Both the position numbers and the translations under genes were made by a program. This document shows positions 47,265-57,640 of a stretch of DNA of 64,000 nucleotides, in pieces; position 1 is the first letter of the stretch, and the number at the start of each line of letters is the position of its first letter. The DNA is from a bacterium (GTDB lineage Bacteria; Krumholzibacteriota; Krumholzibacteriia; LZORAL124-64-63): positions 682,001-746,000 of the forward strand of contig JADJCK010000001.1 of assembly GCA_016703265.1 (NCBI GenBank), written 5' to 3'. Below the pieces are notes generated by a model. The model worked only from the letters and a program-made list of their open reading frames with translations. It was not told where the DNA came from and searched no databases.

Positions 47265-47599
47265 GGGGTCCTTTGCGCCGCGATCGTCCATTTGCGGGCC
47301 GGCCGGGGAATCCGCCGCCACTTTCCTCGCCTCTGCTCGAAATACCGCAGCTTTTGTTCCCCGCGGACTGCCGGCGACAGGATGGCCGGACGGCGGCAAC
47401 GGCTCAACGCCGCCATGGGCGCAACCTGTTGTCCTGTATCAGGTAAGGATGGGAGAAATGTCAGGACGCGAGCGCGCCCAGGCCGGGCCGTGAGGCCGGG
47501 ATGGGGCGACGGCAACGCGAAGTGGGGAAATTACGCAAAAGACCGGGGAAAAACGCGCAGCCTGGGGCCGGAATCCACAGCCCCGGAATCGTCAGCGAC
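47265..47599. other. Gap of 335 bases, no gene recognised
   Basis: This stretch lies upstream of the FlgD-module protein on the minus strand and downstream of the bactofilin-like gene. It probably holds the former's promoter and leader. A GGCGGC/GCCGCC inverted pair lies near 47394-47417, and short A-rich patches near 47530-47552 stand out from the GC-rich background. I see no convincing open frame, tRNA or known riboswitch. Confidence 0.5.
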
Positions 47600-49029
47600 T
47601 CAGGCGGGAGAGCCCCGGGTACCGAGGCGGGTCAGCACGAGGGCGCCGAGGCCGAAGGCCAGGGCAGCGGCCTTGATCAGCAGTCCGATCACCAGAAGGG
47701 AAACGACCCCGGCCCAGGGCCCGCCCAGCAGGTTCAACAGCGAACCCAGGAACGACGGCAGATGCAGGACGATCAGGCCAAGGGCCACGGCCAGCGCGGC
47801 CGGGCGTCCACGCGCGCCGACACGCTCGCCGACGACGACGCCCGTCGCCGACAGGCTGAGCACAACCACCGCCGCGACGCCCAACGCCAGGAGGAGCGCC
47901 ACCGGCACGCCGATGACGGTGATGACCAGCAGCGCCGTCAGCACCGCCAGGGCCAGGGGCGCCACCAGAACCAGCAAGGCACCCGCGCCGAAGACGCGCA
48001 TCGGCTCGGCGCGCAGCCTGGCCAATACGGTGGCCAGGCGCGCCCGGGACTGGCCGCCACGGCCACCAGCGCGGCCAGCAGCGTCAGGAAGAACAGGCCC
48101 TGGGTGACCACGAACGACAGCACGCGATGTTCCAGCAGGCGAGAGAGCCCTGCACCGGCGCCGCCGTCGAGCCAGTCCAGCGCCACGGTGTCACCGGTCT
48201 CGGCGCCCGCATCAGCGGCCAGACGCCCGCCAACGGCCACGACCGAACCGCTGACTTCGGCCTCGTCACGCAGGCTGAGGCCGCCACCCACAGTCACCAC
48301 GTTGCCCTCGACACGGCCGGCGACATCGCAGTTCCCGAAGACCACGACCACGTTGCCGCGCACATCCTCGTCCGCCGCCACGACCAGGGACTGCCCGACG
48401 CGCACGAGGTTTCCATTGATCACGCGACGCGGCGGCTCCGGAGGTTCGGGAACGGGAATGAAGCTGCTCCAGTCCAGACGATGCCCCGAACCGGTTCCCG
48501 CGGAATCGGGCAGCTCCTTGAGGATCGCCTGCGTCAACGCCTCGAGCCCCTGGCTCACGCGCTCGTCGAGATTCTCGGGGATGGCGATGATGATGCCGTC
48601 GCCGGCGCCGTCGACCAGCGAGATGCGGTTGTCCTTGACCTCGAACTCGAGCTTGCGCAGTTCGGTGCCGATGCCCTCGATCACGCGGGTGATGTCGCCG
48701 ATGTTCTGTTCGATGACGACACGGTGTTCCGCGGAAAGGCGGGCGCCCGACTTGTCGAGCGCAAGGCTGTCACTGAGGACGCGGATGACCTCACGATAGT
48801 GCCGGATCTCCTGCAGCAGGGAATCACGCCCGGCCACGGCGGCCGGGCTGCGCGGCGCCTCGGGGGCGGCGGGCGCCTGGCGCACCTCGCGCACCTCGCG
48901 CACGGTCACCGCTCCGGCGGGCGTGGAGCCTGCCGCGAGGACGAGAAGGAACATGAGGCACAGGACGAGGGCATCGCCGTTGGCGCTGCGCCGGCACGGG
49001 GCCGGCAGGGGCTGCCGCGGCAACGACAT
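47600..49029 (-). CDS. Membrane protein with bactofilin-like polymer-forming repeats (one frameshift)
   Basis: A protein of about 476 residues. After a signal or membrane segment (ALVLCLMFLLVLAAGSTPAGA), a coiled region (LLQEIRHYREVIRVLSDSLAL) leads into a right-handed beta-helix-like stretch: GNLVRVGQSLVVAADEDVRGNVVVVFG, VEGNVVTVGGGLSLRDEAEV and SGSVVAVGGRL. These short Gly/Asn/Val repeats resemble bactofilin and polymer-forming-cytoskeletal repeats. The C-terminal third has several hydrophobic helices in the next frame (break at about 48041-48052). It is translationally linked to the anti-sigma gene (their ends overlap), so it is a likely member or target of that stress regulon. ATG at 49029 follows GAGGG by 6 bases. 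Confidence 0.7.
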
Positions 49030-49031
49030 CG

Positions 49032-49589
49032 TCAACCCTCGGCCCTTCGCAGAAGGGCCAACCGGCGGCCGACGCCCTGCAGTCGCACCACCAGTTCAGG
49101 GATCGCCCCGGCCAGGGCCACAGCCGGCAGCCAGGCCTCGCCCGCCTGTCCCGCCGCTCCCGCACCGGCCACCAAGGCGCCCACGGCCCCGGCGGTGGCA
49201 ACCAGCCCGGTCACCCGCGTGGCGCGCGACCGCAGCCAGGCCGGCAGGAACTGCTCTTCCAGGAACACGGGCACGCGCTCGCGGCGCAAGGGCTCCATCG
49301 CCCGGTAGGCGGCAAAAGGCACCGACGACAGCACCGCCGCATCGAAGTCGGCGGGTGCCTCCAGCGAAGGCAAGGCGTCCAGGCGCGTGAAAACGACGCT
49401 CAACGCCTCATGCTCGAGTCGGCAGGAGGCGCAGTCGCGCAGATGCAGGAACACCGACAGGGACCGCTTCTTCTCGAGGGTCCCGTCCAGGTAGTCCTGC
49501 AGTTCAAAGCGGCAGTCCGGGCAGTTCAATGCGTGTCCCGCCCGTTCGTTCCGCTGGTCCCGTTCGTTCCGCTGGTCATGGCCGTCCAT
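49032..49589 (-). CDS. Anti-sigma factor with zinc finger, membrane-anchored
   Basis: A 185-residue zf-HC2-type protein. The N-terminus has CPDCRFELQDYLDGTLEKKRS, with FLHLRDCASCRLE giving the His-x3-Cys-x2-Cys zinc site. A hydrophobic stretch (VTGLVATAGAVGALVAGAGAAG, about 126-147) places the C-terminus outside the cytoplasm. Such proteins hold ECF sigma factors inactive until an envelope signal releases them. It lies downstream of the ECF sigma gene and upstream of the bactofilin-like gene. An 18-bp unit is repeated in its 5' end. Confidence 0.85.
   Translation of the reverse strand: MDGHDQRNERDQRNERAGHALNCPDCRFELQDYLDGTLEKKRSLSVFLHLRDCASCRLEHEALSVVFTRLDALPSLEAPADFDAAVLSSVPFAAYRAMEPLRRERVPVFLEEQFLPAWLRSRATRVTGLVATAGAVGALVAGAGAAGQAGEAWLPAVALAGAIPELVVRLQGVGRRLALLRRAEG
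49542..49577 (-). repeat. 18-bp tandem duplication in the anti-sigma gene
   Basis: Two exact copies of CCGTTCGTTCCGCTGGTC (49542-49559 and 49560-49577). It encodes the repeated DQRNER peptide near the N-terminus and lies before the zinc motif, so it is a harmless in-frame duplication. Confidence 0.85.
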
Positions 49590-49856
49590 GTCTGGTGTCC
49601 TTCTCCCGGTTCCTTCCGGCGCCTGCGGCCCGGTACCCTCAATCGTACCCGGGAACCGCCCCGGCGCGCAATCATGTGGTGGGGGGGAACGGCCGGACCG
49701 GAGCCCGCCCGTTCCCGCCCCAAACCGGCAGGTGTCGAATCCCCCGACATTGACTTGATCACCCGCCGCAAGGATCTACGGCGGTGCGGCAGGCCGGGTT
49801 TCAAGGATTCGTGACTTATTTTCGCCCCGCCCCGGGGGCCGGCCGAGCCGCCCGGC

Positions 49857-50438
49857 TCAGATATCGTAGGACCGCTCCTCGAGCATCTGCTGGATCTGGG
49901 CCCGGGCCCGGTGGATCCGCGCCTTGACCGTGCCCAGGGGCAACTGCAGCACTTCAGCGATCTCGTCGTACGAAAGCTGTTGCTGGTGGCGCAGGAGGGT
50001 GATCGCCCGGTAGTGCGGCGGCAGGTCGGCGATGACCTCCTCCAGGCGCTGCACCGCCTCCTTGCGCTCGAGCACGGTGTCGGGGGCGGGCCCGTCGTCG
50101 GGCAATTGCAGTTCGAATTCCTCGCCGTCAGGTCCGGCGATGCCCTCCAGCGACAGGAAGCGCATGCGATTCCGGCGCAGATGGTCGATGCAGTGGTTCG
50201 TGGCGATGCGGAAAAGCCAGCTGCTGAACGCGTATTCCTCGTCGAAACGATCAAGCAGGCGGAAGACCTTGATGAACACTTCCTGCGACAGGTCGCGGGC
50301 GTCTTCCGGGCTGCGTGACATGCGGTAGCAGAGGTTGTAGATCGGCCCCCGGTAGCGGGCGAGGATCTCCGCGAACGCGGCTTCCTCGCCGCGCTTGCAC
50401 CGACGGATCGTCTTGAGATCCTGATGGCGGTCGAACAC
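49857..50438 (-). CDS. ECF-family RNA polymerase sigma factor
   Basis: A 193-residue RpoE-type sigma factor. Region 2 has FAEILARYRGPIYNLCYRM, EDARDLSQEVFIKVFRLLDRF and FSSWLFRIATNHCIDHLRR; region 4 has LPPHYRAITLLRHQQQLSYDEIAEVLQLPLGTVKARIHRARA, a helix-turn-helix that recognises the -35 element. The GTG at 50438 follows AAAGG by 6 bases. Directly downstream lie the anti-sigma factor and the bactofilin-like membrane protein, so this is an envelope-stress signalling unit. Its target promoters are not visible here. Confidence 0.93.
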   Translation of the reverse strand: MFDRHQDLKTIRRCKRGEEAAFAEILARYRGPIYNLCYRMSRSPEDARDLSQEVFIKVFRLLDRFDEEYAFSSWLFRIATNHCIDHLRRNRMRFLSLEGIAGPDGEEFELQLPDDGPAPDTVLERKEAVQRLEEVIADLPPHYRAITLLRHQQQLSYDEIAEVLQLPLGTVKARIHRARAQIQQMLEERSYDI

Positions 50439-50571
50439 CCTGCACCTTTCCGTCCGGGCACGAGCGCAGAACATAGGCGGTGCCGGCGCCGGGGGTCAAC
50501 CCCTGCCCGGTTGCAGGCGGCGCTGCCCCCTCCCGGGCAACCGCACCCATGGGTACCGGCAGGGCCCGCAG

Positions 50572-50600
50572 TTGACAGTGCCGGAGACGGAACCTAGACT
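50572..50600 (+). promoter_or_regulatory. Sigma-70-type promoter of eno
   Basis: The -35 TTGACA (50572-50577) and -10 TAGACT (50595-50600) have a 17-base spacer. The start codon of eno follows 75 bases after the -10. Confidence 0.8.
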
Positions 50601-50674
50601 CCGGCGGTACGACCGTTGCCGGAAGGAACCGGCGGCGGCGATCCTGCCGGCAGCAAGCCCATACGGGGGATTCC

Positions 50675-51958
50675 ATGAGCGCGATCGAATTCATCCAGGC
50701 CCGGGAAATCCTTGACTCGCGGGGCAACCCGACGGTCGAGGTCGATGTGTTTCTCGAGGACGGCAGCGTCGGCCGTGCCGGCGTGCCCAGCGGCGCGTCG
50801 ACGGGCGAGCACGAAGCCCTTGAACTCCGCGACGGCGACAAGGGCCGTTACGGCGGCAAGGGTGTCGAGACGGCCGTGGGCAACGTGCACGACCTCGAAG
50901 AAGCGCTCGTCGGGATGGACGCCACCGAGCAGCGCGAGATCGACCGCCTGCTGCTCGACATGGACGGCACGCCCAACAAGGGCAAGCTCGGCGCCAACGC
51001 GATCCTCGGCGTGAGCCTCGCCGTGGCGAAGGCCGCCGCCTCGTCGGTCGGCCTGCCCCTGTACCAGTACCTGGGCGGCGTGCATGCGCACACCCTGCCG
51101 GTGCCGATGATGAACGTGCTGAACGGCGGCGCCCATGCCGACAACAACGTCGACATCCAGGAATTCATGATCATGCCCGTGGGCGCCCCCACGTTCCGCG
51201 AGGCGCTGCGGTACGGGGCCGAGACGTTCCACGCGCTGAAGAAGATCCTGGCCGAGAAGGGCCTGGCCACTTCGGTGGGCGACGAGGGCGGCTTCGCGCC
51301 CAACCTCGGCAGCAACCGCGAGGCGCTGGACTACCTGGTCAAGGCCATCGAGAAGGCCGGCTACAAGCCCGGCGAGGACATCGTGCTGGCGCTCGACGTG
51401 GCCTCGAGCGGCCTGTGCAAGGACGGCAAGTACCGCCTGGCGGCCGAGGGCAACGAGCCCTGGGAAGCGGCCCGGCTGATCGAGTACTACCGCACGCTCG
51501 TCGACAGCTACCCGATCATGTCGATCGAGGACGGCCTCGACGAGAACGACTGGGACGGCTGGGGCCGCCTGTACGAAGCGTTGGGCAACCGGGTGCAGAT
51601 CGTCGGCGACGACCTGCTGGTGACCAACCCGGAGCGCGTGCGTCGCGCGATCACCGATGGTTGCGCCAACAGCATCCTGATCAAGCTGAACCAGATCGGC
51701 TCGCTGTCCGAAACGCTCGAGACCATCGAGATCGCCAAGTGGGCGCGGTTCACGAACGTCATCAGCCACCGCAGCGGCGAGACGGCCGACAACACGATCG
51801 CCGACCTGGCGGTGGCCACGAACGCGGGCCAGATCAAGACCGGTTCGCTGTGCCGCAGCGACCGCGTCGAGAAGTACAACCAGCTGCTGCGCATCGAAGA
51901 GGAACTGGACGACCTGGCGTTCTATCCCGGGATGGCCTGTTTCTACAACCTGCGCTGA
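50675..51958 (+). CDS. eno: Enolase
   Basis: Enolase interconverts 2-phosphoglycerate and phosphoenolpyruvate in glycolysis. The 427-residue protein starts MSAIEFIQAREILDSRGNPTVE. It has GVPSGASTGEHEALELRD, the N-terminal domain, and the TIM-barrel with DVASSGLCKDGKYRL, IMSIEDGLDEND, NSILIKLNQIGSLSETLE (the signature with catalytic Lys) and SHRSGETADNTIADLAVA. The ATG at 50675 follows GGGGG by 6 bases. It is followed 32 bases later by the FtsB-like gene on the same strand. Confidence 0.97.
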   Translation: MSAIEFIQAREILDSRGNPTVEVDVFLEDGSVGRAGVPSGASTGEHEALELRDGDKGRYGGKGVETAVGNVHDLEEALVGMDATEQREIDRLLLDMDGTPNKGKLGANAILGVSLAVAKAAASSVGLPLYQYLGGVHAHTLPVPMMNVLNGGAHADNNVDIQEFMIMPVGAPTFREALRYGAETFHALKKILAEKGLATSVGDEGGFAPNLGSNREALDYLVKAIEKAGYKPGEDIVLALDVASSGLCKDGKYRLAAEGNEPWEAARLIEYYRTLVDSYPIMSIEDGLDENDWDGWGRLYEALGNRVQIVGDDLLVTNPERVRRAITDGCANSILIKLNQIGSLSETLETIEIAKWARFTNVISHRSGETADNTIADLAVATNAGQIKTGSLCRSDRVEKYNQLLRIEEELDDLAFYPGMACFYNLR

Positions 51959-51990
51959 CGATGAGTCCGCGCTGACGAAGGAGCGTGGAA

Positions 51991-52377
51991 GTGGCAAGGA
52001 TGCCCCGACCGATCCGTTTTGCGCGCCCCGCCGGTTCTTCCGGCGGCGGCGCGGCCCGCACCGTCCGGCGCGGGCGCGTGTGGGCACCTCGAGCCGTCCT
52101 GTGGCTCGCCGGCTCGACGATCGTGGCCGGCGTGGTGCTGGTGCAGCTGGGTGACGGCGGCGTACCCGCGCTGCGGCGACTGCGCTCGCAGGATGCCGAG
52201 CTGAGCGGCGAAGTGGACGGGCTGGTCAAGCGGAATGCGGAACTGCGTCAGGAGCTGCAGTCGCTCAAGGACGATCCGGAGACGCTCGAGCGCCTGGCCC
52301 GCGAAAAAGCGGGCATGAAGCGCCCGGGCGAGGCGGTTCTGGTCGTGTTGCCGGCGTCCGAGCCGGGCGACAGGTAG
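51991..52377 (+). CDS. FtsB/DivIC-like septum formation initiator
   Basis: A 128-residue bitopic membrane protein. A basic cytoplasmic N-terminus precedes one membrane segment (VLWLAGSTIVAGVVLVQL), then a coiled coil (RRLRSQDAELSGEVDGLVKRNAELRQELQSL) and the family's ERLAREKAGMKRPGEAVLVV end. FtsB/DivIC joins FtsL and FtsQ in the divisome. The start GTG (51991) follows GGAG by 7 bases; an upstream GTG at 51985 is too close to it. It sits downstream of eno, as in many bacteria. Confidence 0.9.
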   Translation: MARMPRPIRFARPAGSSGGGAARTVRRGRVWAPRAVLWLAGSTIVAGVVLVQLGDGGVPALRRLRSQDAELSGEVDGLVKRNAELRQELQSLKDDPETLERLAREKAGMKRPGEAVLVVLPASEPGDR

Positions 52378-52391
52378 CCCGACCGGTCGCC

Positions 52392-52420
52392 TTGACTTCG
52401 CGCGCGGGCCTGCCTATATT
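52392..52420 (+). promoter_or_regulatory. Sigma-70-type promoter of initiator tRNA
   Basis: The -35 TTGACT (52392-52397) and -10 TATATT (52415-52420) have a 17-base spacer. The tRNA begins 23 bases after the -10. Confidence 0.85.
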
Positions 52421-52442
52421 CGCCCCCGCGATGCGAATTGGA

Positions 52443-54304
<1,862 letters not shown>

Positions 54305-54341
54305 AACGACATGAAGCCTCAATTGGTCTGGACACATCAAG

Positions 54342-54581
54342 TCAATTTCCGGTGCCGTAACTGCGACCCTCATCGCCACTTACGGCGTCGTCCGCGGCAG
54401 CGCAGCGGGCCTGGTGCGCCCGGATGGCCCACTTCACGAGAATTTCGAGCACATCGTCGAGAGCCGCAGGATCTGCCTCCTCCGCGCTCTGGACCACCGT
54501 GATGCGAGGGTGCGCGACGGCATTCGCCGAGCCGCGGCCGGGACGGGAATTGCCGTCGTCATTCCCTCGCCGATCCGTCAC
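54342..54581 (-). CDS. Small hypothetical protein of the element
   Basis: A 79-residue acidic protein. GTG (54581) overlaps the stop of the SpoVG-like gene (GTGA), which suggests translation coupling. No family is recognised; it contains EEADPAALDDVLEILVKWAIRAH, a possible amphipathic helix, and a disordered Gly/Asp-rich N-terminus. It lies between the recombinase and the SpoVG-like gene on the minus strand. Moderate confidence that it is a real gene, chiefly from the overlap. Confidence 0.5.
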   Translation of the reverse strand: MTDRRGNDDGNSRPGRGSANAVAHPRITVVQSAEEADPAALDDVLEILVKWAIRAHQARCAAADDAVSGDEGRSYGTGN

Positions 54582-54904
54582 GACCCGTCGGCCCCTTCCG
54601 CCGGCCCGAGAAGTCTCTGGACCTGCCCGATGACCGCCGCCTCGAACTCGGAAGCGGTCTCCCGGTCGATCGGGTGATGGAGCGGATGCGGCCGACCCGA
54701 GGCGGAGAGCTTTCTGGGATAGGTCAAGAACAGATGGCCCGCGCTATCCTTGCGGATGGCGATGTCATTGAGAAGCACCCCGCCATAACAGCAGGAGGCG
54801 AAGGCGACGAGGCCGCTGCCGCCGCCGGGGGCCAGGCGGATCCGGACCTCGGTGATGGCGTGCGATCCGGGCAATCCGGACGTCAGGTCGGGTCTCTCAG
54901 GCAT
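54578..54904 (-). CDS. SpoVG-family protein of the element
   Basis: A 108-residue protein. The SpoVG pattern is visible: ITEVRIRLAPGG at the start, LLNDIAIRKDSAGHLFLTYPRKL, and HPLHHPIDRETASEFEAAVI, which match the IRVI...GLFVAMPSRK and HPIN/ST blocks of the chromosomal spoVG at 1-242 but in a diverged form. Such copies recur beside phage-type replication genes. The ATG at 54904 follows GAAAGGA by 8 bases and overlaps the DUF3987 stop. It may regulate the element or bind its DNA. Family assignment rests on motif order. Confidence 0.75.
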   Translation of the reverse strand: MPERPDLTSGLPGSHAITEVRIRLAPGGGSGLVAFASCCYGGVLLNDIAIRKDSAGHLFLTYPRKLSASGRPHPLHHPIDRETASEFEAAVIGQVQRLLGPAEGADGS

Positions 54905-56624
54905 CGTCATCGTCCTTTCGGGCGGAAGCAGCAATCGGTTCAGCGGCCCCGAAATCATGCACAGAATTCACAGAATTCCGCGCCGAGGCCCCGAGCACCG
55001 AATTGTGTGTATTCCGAGCATTGTGTGTATGGAGTCTGGGGTTCACGTCGAACACCGGGCTGGGCGGACGCCCGGGTCGCGAGCGTGGAGGTTCCGGCCG
55101 GCAGCGGATCACGTCGTGCTCGACGAGCAGATCCAGGGGCGGGACCAGCTCGGCGGGCGCCTTGAACCCGGCCCGTAGCGCCTGGTAGGCATCGCGCAGG
55201 GTGAAGCTCGACGCGCCCGTGCGCCGGATCCACGCCAGGATGTACCGCGCCTGGCCGGCGACCGGGTCGGCCCCCATCATGTCGAAGGCGATCTGGGCGT
55301 GGGTGCAGAGGAAGTCGCTGATGCGCAGGGCCCGGCGCATCGGACCCTCGCCGATGGCCAGGGGGGCGGCCGCATCGGGATCGAGGGCGTGGTCGGCCAG
55401 GTGCAGAAGCCCGGCGAGGCGGATGGTCTCGCCCGCGACCTTGTTCCCCCAGTCAGCGACGCTCTCGAATTCGCCCGCGAGGCCGAGCTTGGGCTCGTTC
55501 GTCGCCTTGAGCCCCACGAGCAGGTCGTAGGCCGCCGGGCTGAAGTCCATGAACCGGGAACGGATCTCCCCCGTTTCGTCCTTCAGGGTGGGCCGCCGCA
55601 GAAGCGAGGTCACCGCCTCCTCGTAGGCCTGGCTGACCTCCATCGGCACGGGCGGCGCATCGGGGGCGCGGCTCCCGACGATGCTCTCGGGAATCGCCCA
55701 CAGGAAGCGGGCTAAGAGGCCTCGGCCGCGGAAGCCCTTCTTGTCCCGCAGCGAGGAGATGACTTCGGGCTGGATCGCCAGGCCGATGGTGACGGCGGGC
55801 TCCTGGATCGACCCGCCCTCGCGCCCGATCCGGTCGGTCGTGATCTGGCCGCCGCTGTGACCTTTCAGGTAGATGTCGATGTTCGGGACGCCGTTCGAGT
55901 AGCGGCCGCCCATGAGTTCGAAGGGACCACCCTCGTCGGACATGATCGCGATGCGCCCGCCCTGCTGGCGCAGGACCGCCTCCAGCGACTCGGAGGTGAC
56001 GTCGTCTAGGACCAGCCGCAGAGGAGCCGGGACCTCGATGGCGCCCTGCTCGAACACAGCCTCCTCGACCAGGGCCAGGGACTTGGCGTAGTCCTCCGGT
56101 TGGCTCGCCTTGGCGGCGAGGGTCTTGAGGTGGTCGGTCCTCTTGGCTGCGACGTCGGCGCGGGCCATGGCCGCGCGGATTTCCGGATCGGTGCGCTTGC
56201 GCTCCTCGGCCACGAACCGGGCCACCGGCCGGATGGCCGCTGCGAAGGCCGGGCTCTTGGCCTCGCCGGGCTTCAAGGCAACCGCAACGTAGAGGTTCAG
56301 GGGCTCGTCCCAGCCCTGCAATACGTGGACCTTGTACCTCTTCGCACCGCAGAGGGCCAACACGGCGAGGCCTAGCATGGCCGGCAGTTCCACGGGGCAC
56401 TGCAGGGCGGTGGCCAGGGCGCTGACCCAGTCCCTTAGCCAGGGGGGCAGGGTCTCAACGGGGAAGACCGGCGCTTTCGCCACGGGGCCGATGGGCAGCG
56501 GGTCGTCCCAGGCGGGATCCTCGCTGGGGATCGCCTCGGGCGCGCCCGGAGCGAGGGGCTGGGCGTCGGCGAAGGGGTCCTGCGGGAGGGTGCCTTCGAG
56601 GAGGCGATCGTTGTCGTCCTTCAT
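54897..56624 (-). CDS. DUF3987 (YfjI-type) protein
   Basis: A 575-residue protein of the DUF3987 family, found next to primases in phages, satellites and integrative elements. Characteristic parts are LPPWLRDWVSALATALQCPVELPAMLGLAVLALCGAKRY, ALKPGEAKSPAFAAAIRPV, DDVTSESLEAVLRQQGGRIAIMSDEGGPFELMGGRY and DIYLKGHSGGQITTDRIGR. It resembles helicase/ATPase-like replication proteins but has no clean Walker A. It overlaps the primase gene's stop by ATGA and precedes the SpoVG-like gene. Function in replication initiation is inferred from neighbourhood. Confidence 0.82.
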   Translation of the reverse strand: MKDDNDRLLEGTLPQDPFADAQPLAPGAPEAIPSEDPAWDDPLPIGPVAKAPVFPVETLPPWLRDWVSALATALQCPVELPAMLGLAVLALCGAKRYKVHVLQGWDEPLNLYVAVALKPGEAKSPAFAAAIRPVARFVAEERKRTDPEIRAAMARADVAAKRTDHLKTLAAKASQPEDYAKSLALVEEAVFEQGAIEVPAPLRLVLDDVTSESLEAVLRQQGGRIAIMSDEGGPFELMGGRYSNGVPNIDIYLKGHSGGQITTDRIGREGGSIQEPAVTIGLAIQPEVISSLRDKKGFRGRGLLARFLWAIPESIVGSRAPDAPPVPMEVSQAYEEAVTSLLRRPTLKDETGEIRSRFMDFSPAAYDLLVGLKATNEPKLGLAGEFESVADWGNKVAGETIRLAGLLHLADHALDPDAAAPLAIGEGPMRRALRISDFLCTHAQIAFDMMGADPVAGQARYILAWIRRTGASSFTLRDAYQALRAGFKAPAELVPPLDLLVEHDVIRCRPEPPRSRPGRPPSPVFDVNPRLHTHNARNTHNSVLGASARNSVNSVHDFGAAEPIAASARKDDDDA

Positions 56625-57640
56625 CGGGAGGCCTCCTCTCCCACGCCGCTGCGGAAGATCCGGCAGCGTCCGCGGAGCGAGGCCGCAATCTGCTGGGCGT
56701 AGCGCTCGCCCGGCTCGTCGTGATGCGTTCGGATGACCACTGAGGCGTCCGTGGGGACGCGATCGGCGATCTGCGGGGACCAGGCTCCCGACTCGATACC
56801 GAAGCAGGCAGGGCCCTGTGCTTCGGTCTCGCGCTGGCGCGCGGCCCAGAGCAGCCAGTCCGGCTCACCTTCGGCCACCACGATCTCGCGCGGCTGCCAC
56901 CAAGCCGGGCAGAGGCCGCCGAGAAGCTGGCAGCCGAGCGGATCGGCGAGGACAAGGCCCTTGACGGAGCAGCCGGAGGGCGCCAGGGACTTCGGGGTCG
57001 CTGCGCTGTCGAGGGAACGAGCGCGGAGCGAGACGGCCTGGCCCGTGTGGTCCCAGAGCCGGAAGAGAATCCGGTGACCGGTGCCGGCCCACGGTCCGCG
57101 CCGCGACCAGGCCCAGCGGGGCAGGCGGATGTCGGCAGGCATCACTCGGGCGAGATCCCACAACTCGGTCTGCTGGAGGAACCAGGTGGCGGCGCTGCCG
57201 AAGCGGCGGACGAACCAGGCGCCGGCCTCCGCGTCGTCACCTACGGCGAGGGACGCGCCCCACAGCGCGGCGACCTCTTGCTGCGGAGGGCGGGCGGGTG
57301 ATACTTGGGCTTCGGTTCGAGCCGGCGCAGCGGGTCTGGCGCGAAATGAAGCCAGCGAGTTGAGGTTTCGGTGGAACAAGGCGTCTGGAACAGTCCGCGG
57401 GGTCTTCTCGCCGCGGAGAATGCCGCGCCGGATGTGGCCGATCGCCTCACGTTCCGGGAGACCGGTTTCCAGAGCCGCGGAGAGGAGCGCCCGCTCGCCA
57501 GCGGATCGTTCGACTTCCCCCGCCCCCACGAAGCCACCGATGGCGGCGGCGGCCCGGAAGGTCGCGCAGGCCCGGCCGGATGAAGTGCAGCGAAGGGTCT
57601 GGATCTCGGAGTCGACCGCGGCTTCGACGTAGCGTGTCAT
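56621..57640 (-). CDS. TOPRIM-domain primase-like protein of the element
   Basis: A 339-residue protein. The C-terminal half has REIVVAEGEPDWLLWAARQ followed by ASVVIRTHHDEPGERYAQQIA, the Glu and D-x-D-like acidic motifs of a TOPRIM fold as in DnaG and phage primases. The N-terminal half has no clear zinc finger. The ATG at 57640 follows AAAGGA by 9 bases. It starts the minus-strand replication operon and its stop overlaps the DUF3987 start (ATGA). A primase or primase-helicase role in autonomous replication is inferred. Confidence 0.7.
   Translation of the reverse strand: MTRYVEAAVDSEIQTLRCTSSGRACATFRAAAAIGGFVGAGEVERSAGERALLSAALETGLPEREAIGHIRRGILRGEKTPRTVPDALFHRNLNSLASFRARPAAPARTEAQVSPARPPQQEVAALWGASLAVGDDAEAGAWFVRRFGSAATWFLQQTELWDLARVMPADIRLPRWAWSRRGPWAGTGHRILFRLWDHTGQAVSLRARSLDSAATPKSLAPSGCSVKGLVLADPLGCQLLGGLCPAWWQPREIVVAEGEPDWLLWAARQRETEAQGPACFGIESGAWSPQIADRVPTDASVVIRTHHDEPGERYAQQIAASLRGRCRIFRSGVGEEASR

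Noticed and set aside
50594..52087. A 497-codon minus-strand frame opposite enolase
   Set aside because: Enolase on the plus strand is unambiguous; the antisense frame is a codon-bias artefact.
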